In this document: piece by piece, positions 1 through 5,583 of the stretch
Layout of the letters: each line of letters begins with the position of its first letter
Position numbering within the stretch: position 1 is the first letter of the stretch
NCBI GenBank assembly: GCA_910585655.1
Contig: CAJUFW010000129.1
Location: 1-9,951, forward strand
Direction of reading: 5' to 3'
Length of the DNA: 9,951 nt
Source of the DNA: an uncultured Lachnospiraceae bacterium
Lineage (GTDB): Bacteria > Bacillota_A > Clostridia > Lachnospirales > Lachnospiraceae
The notes under the pieces: generated by a model
Told to the model about the DNA's origin: nothing
Seen by the model: only the letters and a program-made list of their open reading frames with translations
Database searches by the model: none
Program-made: the position numbers and the translations under genes

Positions 1-23
1 TCAGACGTGTGCTCTTCCGATCT
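1..23 (+). other. Illumina TruSeq adapter remnant (artefact)
   Basis: These bases match, from memory, the last 23 bases of the TruSeq read-2 primer/adapter, ending in the diagnostic GCTCTTCCGATCT. This is library-construction sequence left at the end of an assembled contig and is not part of the organism. Biological sequence should be counted from about base 24. Confidence 0.96.
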
Positions 24-308
24 GGCTTTCTTCTTGGAGTAGAACAATAATATAAATTGTTATATACCAAAATATATCGACTATTTTTAACATTATAGCA
101 TAACTTTGCAGTATGATGTGAATTTTTGACAAAAGAATAATAAATTTCAGAAAAATTTTTTTGTTTATTAAAAGAAGCCGAAAATTCGGCTATAAATAAA
201 AATTCGGTCTGTTAATCTGCGCTAATGTACTAAAACGCTTTCATTCGGAACATACTAATAGCAGTTCAGGCATGATTGGTATATCTTGTCCTAGAAAGGC
301 GGGAAAGA
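24..308. other. AT-rich non-coding region upstream of the FAD/Rieske gene
   Basis: No convincing gene is visible. A perfect short inverted repeat (AGCCGAA/TTCGGCT, 176-191) lies here without a T-run after it on the + strand. ATTCGG occurs three times (184-189, 202-207 and 243-248, approximately). A TTGACA at 126-131 has no acceptable -10 box at the right distance, so no promoter can be placed with confidence. A weak catabolite-repression-like site lies at 230-243. Confidence 0.6.
176..191. repeat. Small perfect hairpin
   Basis: The 7-bp arms AGCCGAA and TTCGGCT are separated by two bases. No U-tract follows on the + strand and only a broken TCTTTT follows on the - strand, so it is at best a weak terminator for a gene lost beyond the contig end. 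Confidence 0.45.
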
Positions 309-1802
309 ATGAACGCAGGAAGTAAGAAGGAATTAAAGGAACCAAGAGAATCAAAGGAATCGATCTGGCATAAAGAAGTAGTATTGCCGATGTACCCTTC
401 TTGGAGGGGGGAGGGAAAAACAGAGGTGGTAGTGATTGGGGGAGGTTTGACAGGGATTTTAACCGCTCTTTTTTTAAGTGAAGCTGGAAAAAAGGTGATT
501 TTACTGGAAGCAGACAGGCTTTGTGGCGGACAGACCGGACGGACGACGGCGAAGATTACCAGTCAGCATGGGCTGTTTTATGGAAAGTATCAGGAACAAC
601 TTGGTACGGAGCGGTTACATTTTTATGCCTCTGCCAATGAAAAGGCGATTGCCTGTTATAAAAAATTGGTGCAGGAGCGAAAAATCGACTGTGAGTGGCT
701 GGACTGTGATTCCTATTTATATCAGATAAATGCTTCAAAAGAGGAAAGTATCCAGTTGGAAAAAGAATGGAAAAGTGCTGTCCATGCAGGAATTCGGGCA
801 GAACTGGTATCTGGAACGGAAATTCCAGGAGGGCAGTATTTGCCTGGGGCAAAGCAGGTATTGGCAGTTCGTTTTTTAGGGCAGGCGGCTTTTCATCCGT
901 TAAAATTTTTGCGTACTCTTTTAGAGAGACGGGAACATTTGGATAAGCAGGAAAATTCTCTGAAAATCTATGAGCATAGCAAAGTTGAAGCAGTAGATAT
1001 TCATCAGGTAAGTCTGGCATTTGGCAAGATAGAAGCGAAGGAGATTGTGTTTGCCTGTCACTATCCGTTTTTGTATCGTCCGGGTTATTATTTTTTGAGA
1101 CTCCATCAGGAGCGTTCCTATGTGCTGGCAGTGAAAAGCCAGTATCGGTCGCACTTTTCCGATTTGTATTATCCGGCAGATGGAAAAGGGCTTTCGATAC
1201 GCCCTTGTGGGGAATATCTGCTGCTTGGCGGGATGGGACATCGAACAGGGGAAAAACAGGAGGAAGACGAAAATCCCTATCAAAAACTGGAAGAACTGGC
1301 ACGTCAGTTTGATTCCGGTTATCGGGAAATTTGCCGGTATTCTGCGCAGGATGCCATCAGCCTGGACGAGCTTCCCTACATTGGAAGTTACAGCCCGTCC
1401 AGACCGAATTGGTATGTGGCGACGGGGTTTAAAAAGTGGGGAATGACACATGCCATGATCGCTGCCGTGATGATTACAGAGCAGATAATAGAAAAACATG
1501 TGCTTACTTTTCGCAAAGAGGAACAGGAGGTTTTTTCGCCATCCCGCTTTCTGCTTTCTGCCTCTGCCAAGCAGATGCTTGAGGAGGGGCTGCAGGTAAC
1601 GGCAGGGCTGGCGAAAAGTGTAACCAGCCCGCCGCGTTGTACGCATTTGGGATGCCGTCTGGTCTGGAATGAAGCGGAAAAAAGCTGGGATTGCCCCTGC
1701 CATGGCTCCCGGTTTCAGGGAGAAGACGGAAGGGTGTTGGACGGTCCGGCGCTCCATCCGATAAAGCTACCACCGATAAAGCTGCCGGAACAGGCGCCGT
1801 AA
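309..1802 (+). CDS. FAD-dependent oxidoreductase with C-terminal Rieske [2Fe-2S] domain (YhfW-like)
   Basis: A 497-residue DAO-family flavoprotein fused to a Rieske domain, the architecture of Bacillus subtilis YhfW (about 509 aa). The N-terminal Rossmann segment has GGGLTG at residues 44-49, with an acidic residue ending the second strand (E67), for FAD dinucleotide binding. A second FAD-contacting segment, ATGFKKWGMT, lies at 371-380. The Rieske cluster ligands are C444-x-H446 and C462-x2-H465. C449 and C464 sit where the stabilising disulfide of high-potential Rieske proteins forms. No signal peptide or membrane segment is seen, so it is probably cytosolic. The ATG at 309 is preferred over an in-frame TTG at 276 because AGGCGG lies just upstream of it. 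The physiological substrate of this family is not established. The gene is followed after 20 bp by the convergent aspS, with no strong terminator visible between them. Confidence 0.9.
   Translation: MNAGSKKELKEPRESKESIWHKEVVLPMYPSWRGEGKTEVVVIGGGLTGILTALFLSEAGKKVILLEADRLCGGQTGRTTAKITSQHGLFYGKYQEQLGTERLHFYASANEKAIACYKKLVQERKIDCEWLDCDSYLYQINASKEESIQLEKEWKSAVHAGIRAELVSGTEIPGGQYLPGAKQVLAVRFLGQAAFHPLKFLRTLLERREHLDKQENSLKIYEHSKVEAVDIHQVSLAFGKIEAKEIVFACHYPFLYRPGYYFLRLHQERSYVLAVKSQYRSHFSDLYYPADGKGLSIRPCGEYLLLGGMGHRTGEKQEEDENPYQKLEELARQFDSGYREICRYSAQDAISLDELPYIGSYSPSRPNWYVATGFKKWGMTHAMIAAVMITEQIIEKHVLTFRKEEQEVFSPSRFLLSASAKQMLEEGLQVTAGLAKSVTSPPRCTHLGCRLVWNEAEKSWDCPCHGSRFQGEDGRVLDGPALHPIKLPPIKLPEQAP
1758..1787 (+). 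repeat. 15-bp in-frame tandem duplication at the C-terminus
   Basis: CCGATAAAGCTACCA is followed directly by CCGATAAAGCTGCCG (13 of 15 identical). It encodes PIKLP twice just before the stop codon of the FAD/Rieske protein. It lies beyond the Rieske cluster ligands and is probably harmless. Confidence 0.75.
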
Positions 1803-1822
1803 TCGGGCTTTTTAGATTTTGG

Positions 1823-3166
1823 CTACGGGCTAATCCGGTGGATATCCCTTGGAAATAAGGAGGTCTGCCGGATGTTGGCAAGCCCTAACAGACAGGCGGT
1901 CAGCCGCTCCAAGCCGATTCCCAGTCCACCGTGCGGCGGTATACCGTAGCGGTGGATCATCAGATAGGAGGCAAAGTCCTCCGGGTTCATACCACGCTGC
2001 TGCATTTTGGCAAGCTGTTCAGGATAGGAATGGATACGCTGCCCTCCTGTGGTGATTTCCAATCCTCGAAATAAGAGATCAAAGCTCAAAGTTACTTGTG
2101 GATTTTGCGGATCGTCCATAGCGTAGAAAGGACGTTTGACAGACGGATAGTGGGTAACAAAGACAAAATCACTTCCGCTATGCTGCTTTACCCACTGGCA
2201 AATAAGACGTTCCTCTTCCGGATCTAAATCTGCTTCTGACGAGAGGGAAGTATTGCGTTGAGGTTTTAATTGCTTTATGGTTTGTTTTACTTCGGCAAAG
2301 GTCATACAAGGAATTCCTTCTACAGGGATGACAGGCAGCGCTGCCTTCCACATAGCAAGCTCTCCGGACAGCGTTTTCTGCAGATGAGTTAGAATCGCCT
2401 CTAATAAGCGAGTTTCCATTTCGATAATATCCCGAAAACTTTCAATATAGCCCATTTCCAAGTCAATTCCGATATATTCGTTTAAATGTCTGGAAGTATC
2501 GTGATGTTCGGCACGGTAAACAGGCGCGATTTCATAGACCCGTCCATAGACGCCGACCATGGTCTGTTTATAAAACTGCGGGCTTTGTGCAAGATAGGCA
2601 TCCTTGCCGAAATAGTCCAGGCGGAATATGTTAGAACCGCCCTCTGCCCCTTCCGACACCAGCTTTGGAGAGTGGATTTCTGTAAAATCTTCAGAGGAGA
2701 GAAACTGTCTTGCCGCCTGGCAGATACCTTCCTGAATACGGAAAAGAGCGCGTTCCTTTTCGTTGCGGAGGGTAATCGGGCGATAGTCCAGCAAGGTTTC
2801 CAGGCTCATATCCAGAACTTTGTTGTTGATAACCACCGGCAATTCCTCTGCGGGTGTGGATAATACCTTAATATGGAGGACTTGTACTTCATAGCCGGAG
2901 CGGGAGCGTGGTTCTGCTACTACCTGCCCGGTTAGGGCAATGCACGCCTGCTCGACAGGGAGTCCGTCTAAATCTCCCGCCTGTTCAGGGAGCCAGATAC
3001 ATTGCAGCAGCCCGGAACCGGAAGCGTCCGGTCTTGGAAGCTGAAGAATTAAAAAGGCAAAGCCACTCATTCGGCGGATTTTATAAACGCGTCCGTGGAT
3101 TGTGACAGGCTCCGGGGAACCGGTAAAAGCTTCTAACTGATTTGGATTTGTGATTGGTTTGTTCAT
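1823..3166 (-). CDS. aspS: Aspartyl-tRNA synthetase, archaeal/eukaryotic type (AspRS2)
   Basis: A class IIb synthetase of 447 residues that charges tRNA with aspartate in the cytosol. An OB-fold anticodon-binding domain occupies about residues 1-115. The catalytic core shows motif 1 (FTEIHSPKL, 161-169), QSPQFYKQ (194-201), motif 2 with YRAEHHDTSRHLNE (217-230), and motif 3 PHGGLGIGLERL (411-422). It ends with FPRDIHRISP, the AspRS signature ending; asparaginyl enzymes differ there. It lacks the large GAD insertion of the usual bacterial AspRS (about 590 aa), so it is the short archaeal type, which in several Clostridia is a second enzyme used for tRNA(Asn) via GatCAB. Whether it discriminates tRNA(Asp) from tRNA(Asn) cannot be read here. 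The ATG at 3166 is chosen because AAAGGAT precedes it by about 8 nt; an in-frame extension upstream would run through the terminator hairpin. It is expressed from the promoter at 3416-3444 through a putative attenuator. Confidence 0.93.
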   Translation of the reverse strand: MNKPITNPNQLEAFTGSPEPVTIHGRVYKIRRMSGFAFLILQLPRPDASGSGLLQCIWLPEQAGDLDGLPVEQACIALTGQVVAEPRSRSGYEVQVLHIKVLSTPAEELPVVINNKVLDMSLETLLDYRPITLRNEKERALFRIQEGICQAARQFLSSEDFTEIHSPKLVSEGAEGGSNIFRLDYFGKDAYLAQSPQFYKQTMVGVYGRVYEIAPVYRAEHHDTSRHLNEYIGIDLEMGYIESFRDIIEMETRLLEAILTHLQKTLSGELAMWKAALPVIPVEGIPCMTFAEVKQTIKQLKPQRNTSLSSEADLDPEEERLICQWVKQHSGSDFVFVTHYPSVKRPFYAMDDPQNPQVTLSFDLLFRGLEITTGGQRIHSYPEQLAKMQQRGMNPEDFASYLMIHRYGIPPHGGLGIGLERLTACLLGLANIRQTSLFPRDIHRISP

Positions 3167-3192
3167 AATGGTTTCATCCTTTCTATCATACG

Positions 3193-3242
3193 AAAAAAAC
3201 CGCAGGAAATACTTTGTCCCGGACAAAGCTCCTGCGGTTTTT
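3193..3242 (-). terminator. Intrinsic terminator in the aspS leader (attenuator hairpin)
   Basis: On the - strand a long stem (AAAAACCGCAGGA pairing with TCCTGCGGTTTTT) is capped by a second stem, CTTTGTC/GACAAAG, with loop CGG, and followed by T7 (3199-3193). It lies within the transcribed leader, about 27 nt before the aspS start codon. It must therefore be read through for aspS expression, which is the position of an attenuator rather than a gene-end terminator. No + strand gene ends here. Confidence 0.9.
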
Positions 3243-3272
3243 ATGGGATTATATAAATTCCTTCCTCTCTTT

Positions 3273-3309
3273 CCGCAGGTACACGACGAATAAGCACATG
3301 TACCTGCGG
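3273..3309 (-). promoter_or_regulatory. Anti-antiterminator hairpin of the aspS leader
   Basis: CCGCAGGTACA (3309-3299) pairs perfectly over 11 bp with TGTACCTGCGG (3283-3273). The 5' half also contains TACATGTGCT, complementary to the AGCACATGTA at the end of the leader peptide ORF. The 3' half (CCTGCGG) is also complementary to the CCGCAGG of the terminator's 5' arm (3237-3231). This hairpin can therefore be displaced from one side and, when displaced, can block the terminator. Confidence 0.75.
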
Positions 3310-3320
3310 TGTTAAGGCAG

Positions 3321-3386
3321 TTACATGTGCTGGTGATCGTCGTCCCTGCGGCAGCAGAGTGTCAGAAAAGCAGCTACATATCTCAT
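3321..3386 (-). CDS. Putative aspS leader peptide with three consecutive Asp codons
   Basis: A 21-codon ORF that begins MRYVAAFL and ends CCRRDDDHQHM, with stop TAA. It starts about 23 nt after the predicted transcription start and has a ribosome binding site, GAGGG, six bases before the ATG. Codons 15-17 are GAC GAC GAT. The gene downstream is aspartyl-tRNA synthetase, so the peptide is inferred to sense charged Asp-tRNA by ribosome stalling, like trp, his or pheST leaders. With the first Asp codon in the A site, a ribosome footprint of about 15 nt from the P site would leave the last codons (AGCACATGTA, 3331-3322) free to pair with 3302-3293. Translation to the stop would cover them. Two His codons follow the Asp run, but no histidine gene is nearby. 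Translation is unproven; the coding evidence is the start site, the Asp run and the position. Confidence 0.72.
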   Translation of the reverse strand: MRYVAAFLTLCCRRDDDHQHM

Positions 3387-3415
3387 GATAATCCCTCGTT
3401 TTTGTTGTTTGCCTT

Positions 3416-3444
3416 AGTATAAGACGGTTAGAGATGGTTGTCAA
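3416..3444 (-). promoter_or_regulatory. Sigma-A promoter of the aspS leader
   Basis: The consensus -35 TTGACA (3444-3439) and the -10 TATACT (3421-3416) are separated by exactly 17 bp. The predicted start is near 3409-3410, which gives a 5' leader of about 240 nt before the aspS ATG, far longer than needed for a ribosome binding site. Confidence 0.88.
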
Positions 3445-3446
3445 GA

Positions 3447-3479
3447 GCAATTTTTGCAAGGTATTCCGCAATTTTTAGC
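3447..3479. promoter_or_regulatory. Repeated GCAATTTTT sites between divergent promoters
   Basis: GCAATTTTTGC (3447-3457, itself GCAA/TTGC symmetric) and GCAATTTTTAGC (3468-3479) start 21 bp apart, two helical turns. They lie just upstream of the aspS -35 box and upstream of the uidA -10 box. They could be a binding site for a regulator of uidA; no protein is assigned. Confidence 0.35.
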
Positions 3480-3503
3480 CTTTTATTTTTGTTTTTAAAG
3501 TTT

Positions 3504-3509
3504 TATACT
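3504..3509 (+). promoter_or_regulatory. Probable -10 box of uidA
   Basis: TATACT lies 66 bp before the uidA start codon. No good -35 hexamer is found 16-18 bp upstream (T-rich TTTTAT at best). This fits a regulated or activator-dependent promoter. Confidence 0.45.
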
Positions 3510-3560
3510 GAACATATATTAAGGGAACAACAGTGACGAAACGATTTTTTTAGAAAATTT

Positions 3561-3566
3561 AGGAGG
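3561..3566 (+). promoter_or_regulatory. uidA ribosome binding site
   Basis: A perfect AGGAGG. Its distance to two closely spaced in-frame ATGs decides the start: 8 nt to 3575 is normal, 2 nt to 3569 is too close. Confidence 0.85.
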
Positions 3567-3574
3567 TAATGAGT

Positions 3575-5407
3575 ATGGAATCTATGCTGTATCCAAGGAT
3601 GACAGCTTCCCGCCGGGCAGTCAGCCTTGACGGAATGTGGAAGGTCAGATTTGATTTTCTGGAGGAAGGGATGGCAGGAAATTGGCAGAACGGTTTTGAA
3701 AGCGATGATTTGATTCCGGTTCCAGCCAGCTTCAATGACTTTTATACAGAGAAGAAGTATCGGGAGTTTGCCGGGGATATCTGGTATGAAACAGAGGTCG
3801 TTGTACCGGAAGAATGGAAGGATAAGGAGATAGCGGTACGTTTTGGGGCGGCAACCCATCGTGCGGAAGTTTATTTTAACGGGGTAGAGGTAGCCAGACA
3901 CGAGGGCGGCTTTGTGCCGTTTTTGGCAGATGTGACATCACAGGTGCGATGGAATGAGAAAAATCGTATTGTTGTCAAAGTAAACAACGAGTTGTTTAAA
4001 GGTTCTCTGCCAAATGGATCTGTCATAGAGATTCCACAGCCGGAAGGCGCGGCGGTACACGGCAAGGTAAAGATGGTTCGTCCGGCGTTTGACTTTTTTA
4101 ACTATGCAGGATTACAGCGTCCGGTTTGGCTGCTGGCGCTGCCAAAGACTTCGATTGACGATTTTACGGTCGTACATGAGCTGGAGGGAGAGGGAGCAAA
4201 CGTATCCTATCAGGTGGCAATCCGTGGCAGCGAAAAGGTAGAAACAAAGCTGTTTGTCTATGATGAGGCAGGAAATCAGGTAGCAGCGGCGAGTGGGACG
4301 GAAGGAGTAATTTCCATCCATCCGGTTCGCCTCTGGAACGTGAGAGATGCGTATTTGTATCGATTCGTTATCCGGCTTGAGCAGGAGGGGCGGCTGATAG
4401 ACGAATATGAGGAAGAAATCGGTATTCGTACCATAGAAATCAAAGGAATAGACATTTTACTCAACGGAAAACCAGTATATTTGAAGGGCTTTGGAAAGCA
4501 TGAGGACAGCGATATTGTAGGACGAGGCTATGCGCCTGGAGTGATCAAGCGTGATTTTGAACTGATGAAATGGATTGGGGCAAATTCGTTCCGTACTTCG
4601 CACTATCCATATAGTGAGGAAATCTATCAGATGGCAGATCGCGAGGGATTTTTGGTGATTGACGAGGTAGCGGCGGTCGGGTTCCTGGATTTCGGCAGCC
4701 TGGCTATGTTTATGGGGGCGGGAGCCGGGATGAAGGCAAAGAGCTTTTTTGAAGGACCGGAAATTGAGACGCTGAAAACAAATCACTTAAACGCGATAAA
4801 GGAATTGATTCAACGGGATAAAAACCACGCCTGTGTAATTGCCTGGAGCTTGTTCAATGAACCGGAAACTTCTTCCGAGGCAGCCAGTCGTTATTTTGGA
4901 GAGATTTTTAAGGCAGCCAGAGAAAACGATCCACAAAAGCGTCCACGGACGTTCGCTATGGAAAAAAGCTGTTCGCCGGAAAACGCAGGCTGCCATCAGT
5001 ATTGTGATTTTCTGACGATCAACCGCTATTATGGCTGGTATATCAAGGGCGGTTATGAGATTGCAGCGGCAGAAGTAGAATTCCGCCAGGAAATGGATGC
5101 CTGGGGCGCCCTAGAGCTGCAGCGTCCGATGGTCTTTACAGAGTATGGGACGGACACCTATCCGTCCGAGCATAAGCTTCCGAGCGTCATGTGGAGCCAG
5201 GAATATCAGGTGGAGATGTTGGAAATGTGTTCTCGTGTCTTTGATTCTTATGAGTTTATCAAAGGCGAACAAATCTGGAATTTTGCCGATTTTCAGACGG
5301 TAGAGGGGACGGGACGGGTAAACGGTAATAAGAAAGGGGTCTTTACCCGTCAGAGACAGCCGAAAGAGTCTGCATTTTTCCTGAAAAAACGCTGGGAAAC
5401 TTTATAA
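3575..5407 (+). CDS. uidA: Beta-glucuronidase (glycoside hydrolase family 2)
   Basis: A 610-residue GH2 enzyme that hydrolyses beta-D-glucuronides, releasing glucuronate and the aglycone. It has an N-terminal jelly-roll sugar-binding domain (about 10-180), an Ig-like domain (about 183-283) and a TIM barrel (about 285-605). The acid/base glutamate is E429 in LFNEPET and the nucleophile is E523 in VFTEYGTDT. HYPYSEE (343-349) and the NKK motif (585-587, N585 and K587), which recognises the glucuronate carboxylate, are both present, so true beta-glucuronidase activity is expected rather than beta-galactosidase. A loop of about 33 residues (371-403) lies where the substrate-capping loop 1 of E. 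coli-type gut enzymes sits. No signal peptide: cytosolic. The ATG at 3575 is chosen over the one at 3569 because AGGAGG (3561-3566) is 8 nt from the former and only 2 nt from the latter. It is a single-gene unit with its own terminator and no adjacent transporter or uronate genes. Confidence 0.96.
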   Translation: MESMLYPRMTASRRAVSLDGMWKVRFDFLEEGMAGNWQNGFESDDLIPVPASFNDFYTEKKYREFAGDIWYETEVVVPEEWKDKEIAVRFGAATHRAEVYFNGVEVARHEGGFVPFLADVTSQVRWNEKNRIVVKVNNELFKGSLPNGSVIEIPQPEGAAVHGKVKMVRPAFDFFNYAGLQRPVWLLALPKTSIDDFTVVHELEGEGANVSYQVAIRGSEKVETKLFVYDEAGNQVAAASGTEGVISIHPVRLWNVRDAYLYRFVIRLEQEGRLIDEYEEEIGIRTIEIKGIDILLNGKPVYLKGFGKHEDSDIVGRGYAPGVIKRDFELMKWIGANSFRTSHYPYSEEIYQMADREGFLVIDEVAAVGFLDFGSLAMFMGAGAGMKAKSFFEGPEIETLKTNHLNAIKELIQRDKNHACVIAWSLFNEPETSSEAASRYFGEIFKAARENDPQKRPRTFAMEKSCSPENAGCHQYCDFLTINRYYGWYIKGGYEIAAAEVEFRQEMDAWGALELQRPMVFTEYGTDTYPSEHKLPSVMWSQEYQVEMLEMCSRVFDSYEFIKGEQIWNFADFQTVEGTGRVNGNKKGVFTRQRQPKESAFFLKKRWETL

Positions 5408-5424
5408 GTTTATAACAGATAGAA

Positions 5425-5465
5425 AGAAGAGTCGTTAGAATGATTTTTATAACGACTCTTCTTTT
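5425..5465 (+). terminator. uidA intrinsic terminator
   Basis: A 13-bp stem, AGAAGAGTCGTTA (5425-5437) with TAACGACTCTTCT (5450-5462), has a 12-nt loop and is followed by T's. It lies 18 bp after the uidA stop. Confidence 0.88.
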
Positions 5466-5507
5466 ATAGAATAGGAAAGTTCTCCAAACTTCCCTATCCT
5501 ATAAAAG
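5461..5507 (-). repeat. 21-bp inverted repeat overlapping the uidA terminator tail
   Basis: Arms 5461-5481 and 5487-5507 flank a 5-nt loop. On the + strand there are two A-C mismatches. In - strand RNA the same positions become G-U pairs, so all 21 positions pair. This points to a structure active in RNA read leftwards, from the sigma/anti-sigma operon, although no U-tract follows in that direction. It may alternatively be a mobile repeat. Confidence 0.7.
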
Positions 5508-5520
5508 TCCTCCGAAAGAT

Positions 5521-5581
5521 GCGCACTTCGCGCCTAAGGAAAATGTCTGCTGACGCAGACGCGCTTCGGCGCGGGAATTCC
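5521..5581. repeat. GC-rich cluster of three short hairpins
   Basis: In order: GCGC-acttc-GCGC (5521-5533), GTCTGC-TGAC-GCAGAC (5545-5560), and CGCGC-TTCG-GCGCG (5560-5573) with a UUCG tetraloop, then palindrome GGAATTCC. The block sits directly after the anti-sigma stop and is much richer in GC than its surroundings. On the - strand the middle hairpin is followed by ATTTT and could act as a weak terminator. Compactness suggests a REP-like dispersed intergenic repeat; this cannot be proven from one copy. Confidence 0.6.
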
Positions 5582-5583
5582 GC

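Noticed and set aside
556..1757. Two long open frames (248 and 278 codons) on the - strand under the FAD/Rieske gene
   Set aside because: They are antisense to a clearly conserved coding region, overlap each other, have no ribosome binding sites and give low-complexity, unrecognisable proteins.
1800..1823. Bidirectional terminator between the convergent FAD/Rieske and aspS genes
   Set aside because: A short T-run (1809-1813) is present but only a 3-4 bp imperfect stem precedes it; not enough to call.
3167..3226. N-terminal extension of AspRS by 20 residues
   Set aside because: The extra codons would lie within the terminator hairpin and its T-tract, while the ATG at 3166 has a proper ribosome binding site and matches family length.
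3181..3415. T-box riboswitch in the aspS leader
   Set aside because: The position suits a T-box, but the conserved antiterminator sequence (AGGGUGGNACCGCG) is absent, no specifier stem is apparent, and the alternative pairings are explained better by a translated leader.
3241..3471. 76-codon open frame on the - strand overlapping the aspS leader
   Set aside because: It begins upstream of and runs across the aspS -35/-10 boxes and then through the leader hairpins in another frame; no ribosome binding site and no recognisable protein.
5461..5507. Terminator of the sigma/anti-sigma operon
   Set aside because: The stem is excellent in leftward RNA but no U-tract follows it in that direction, so I list it as an inverted repeat only.
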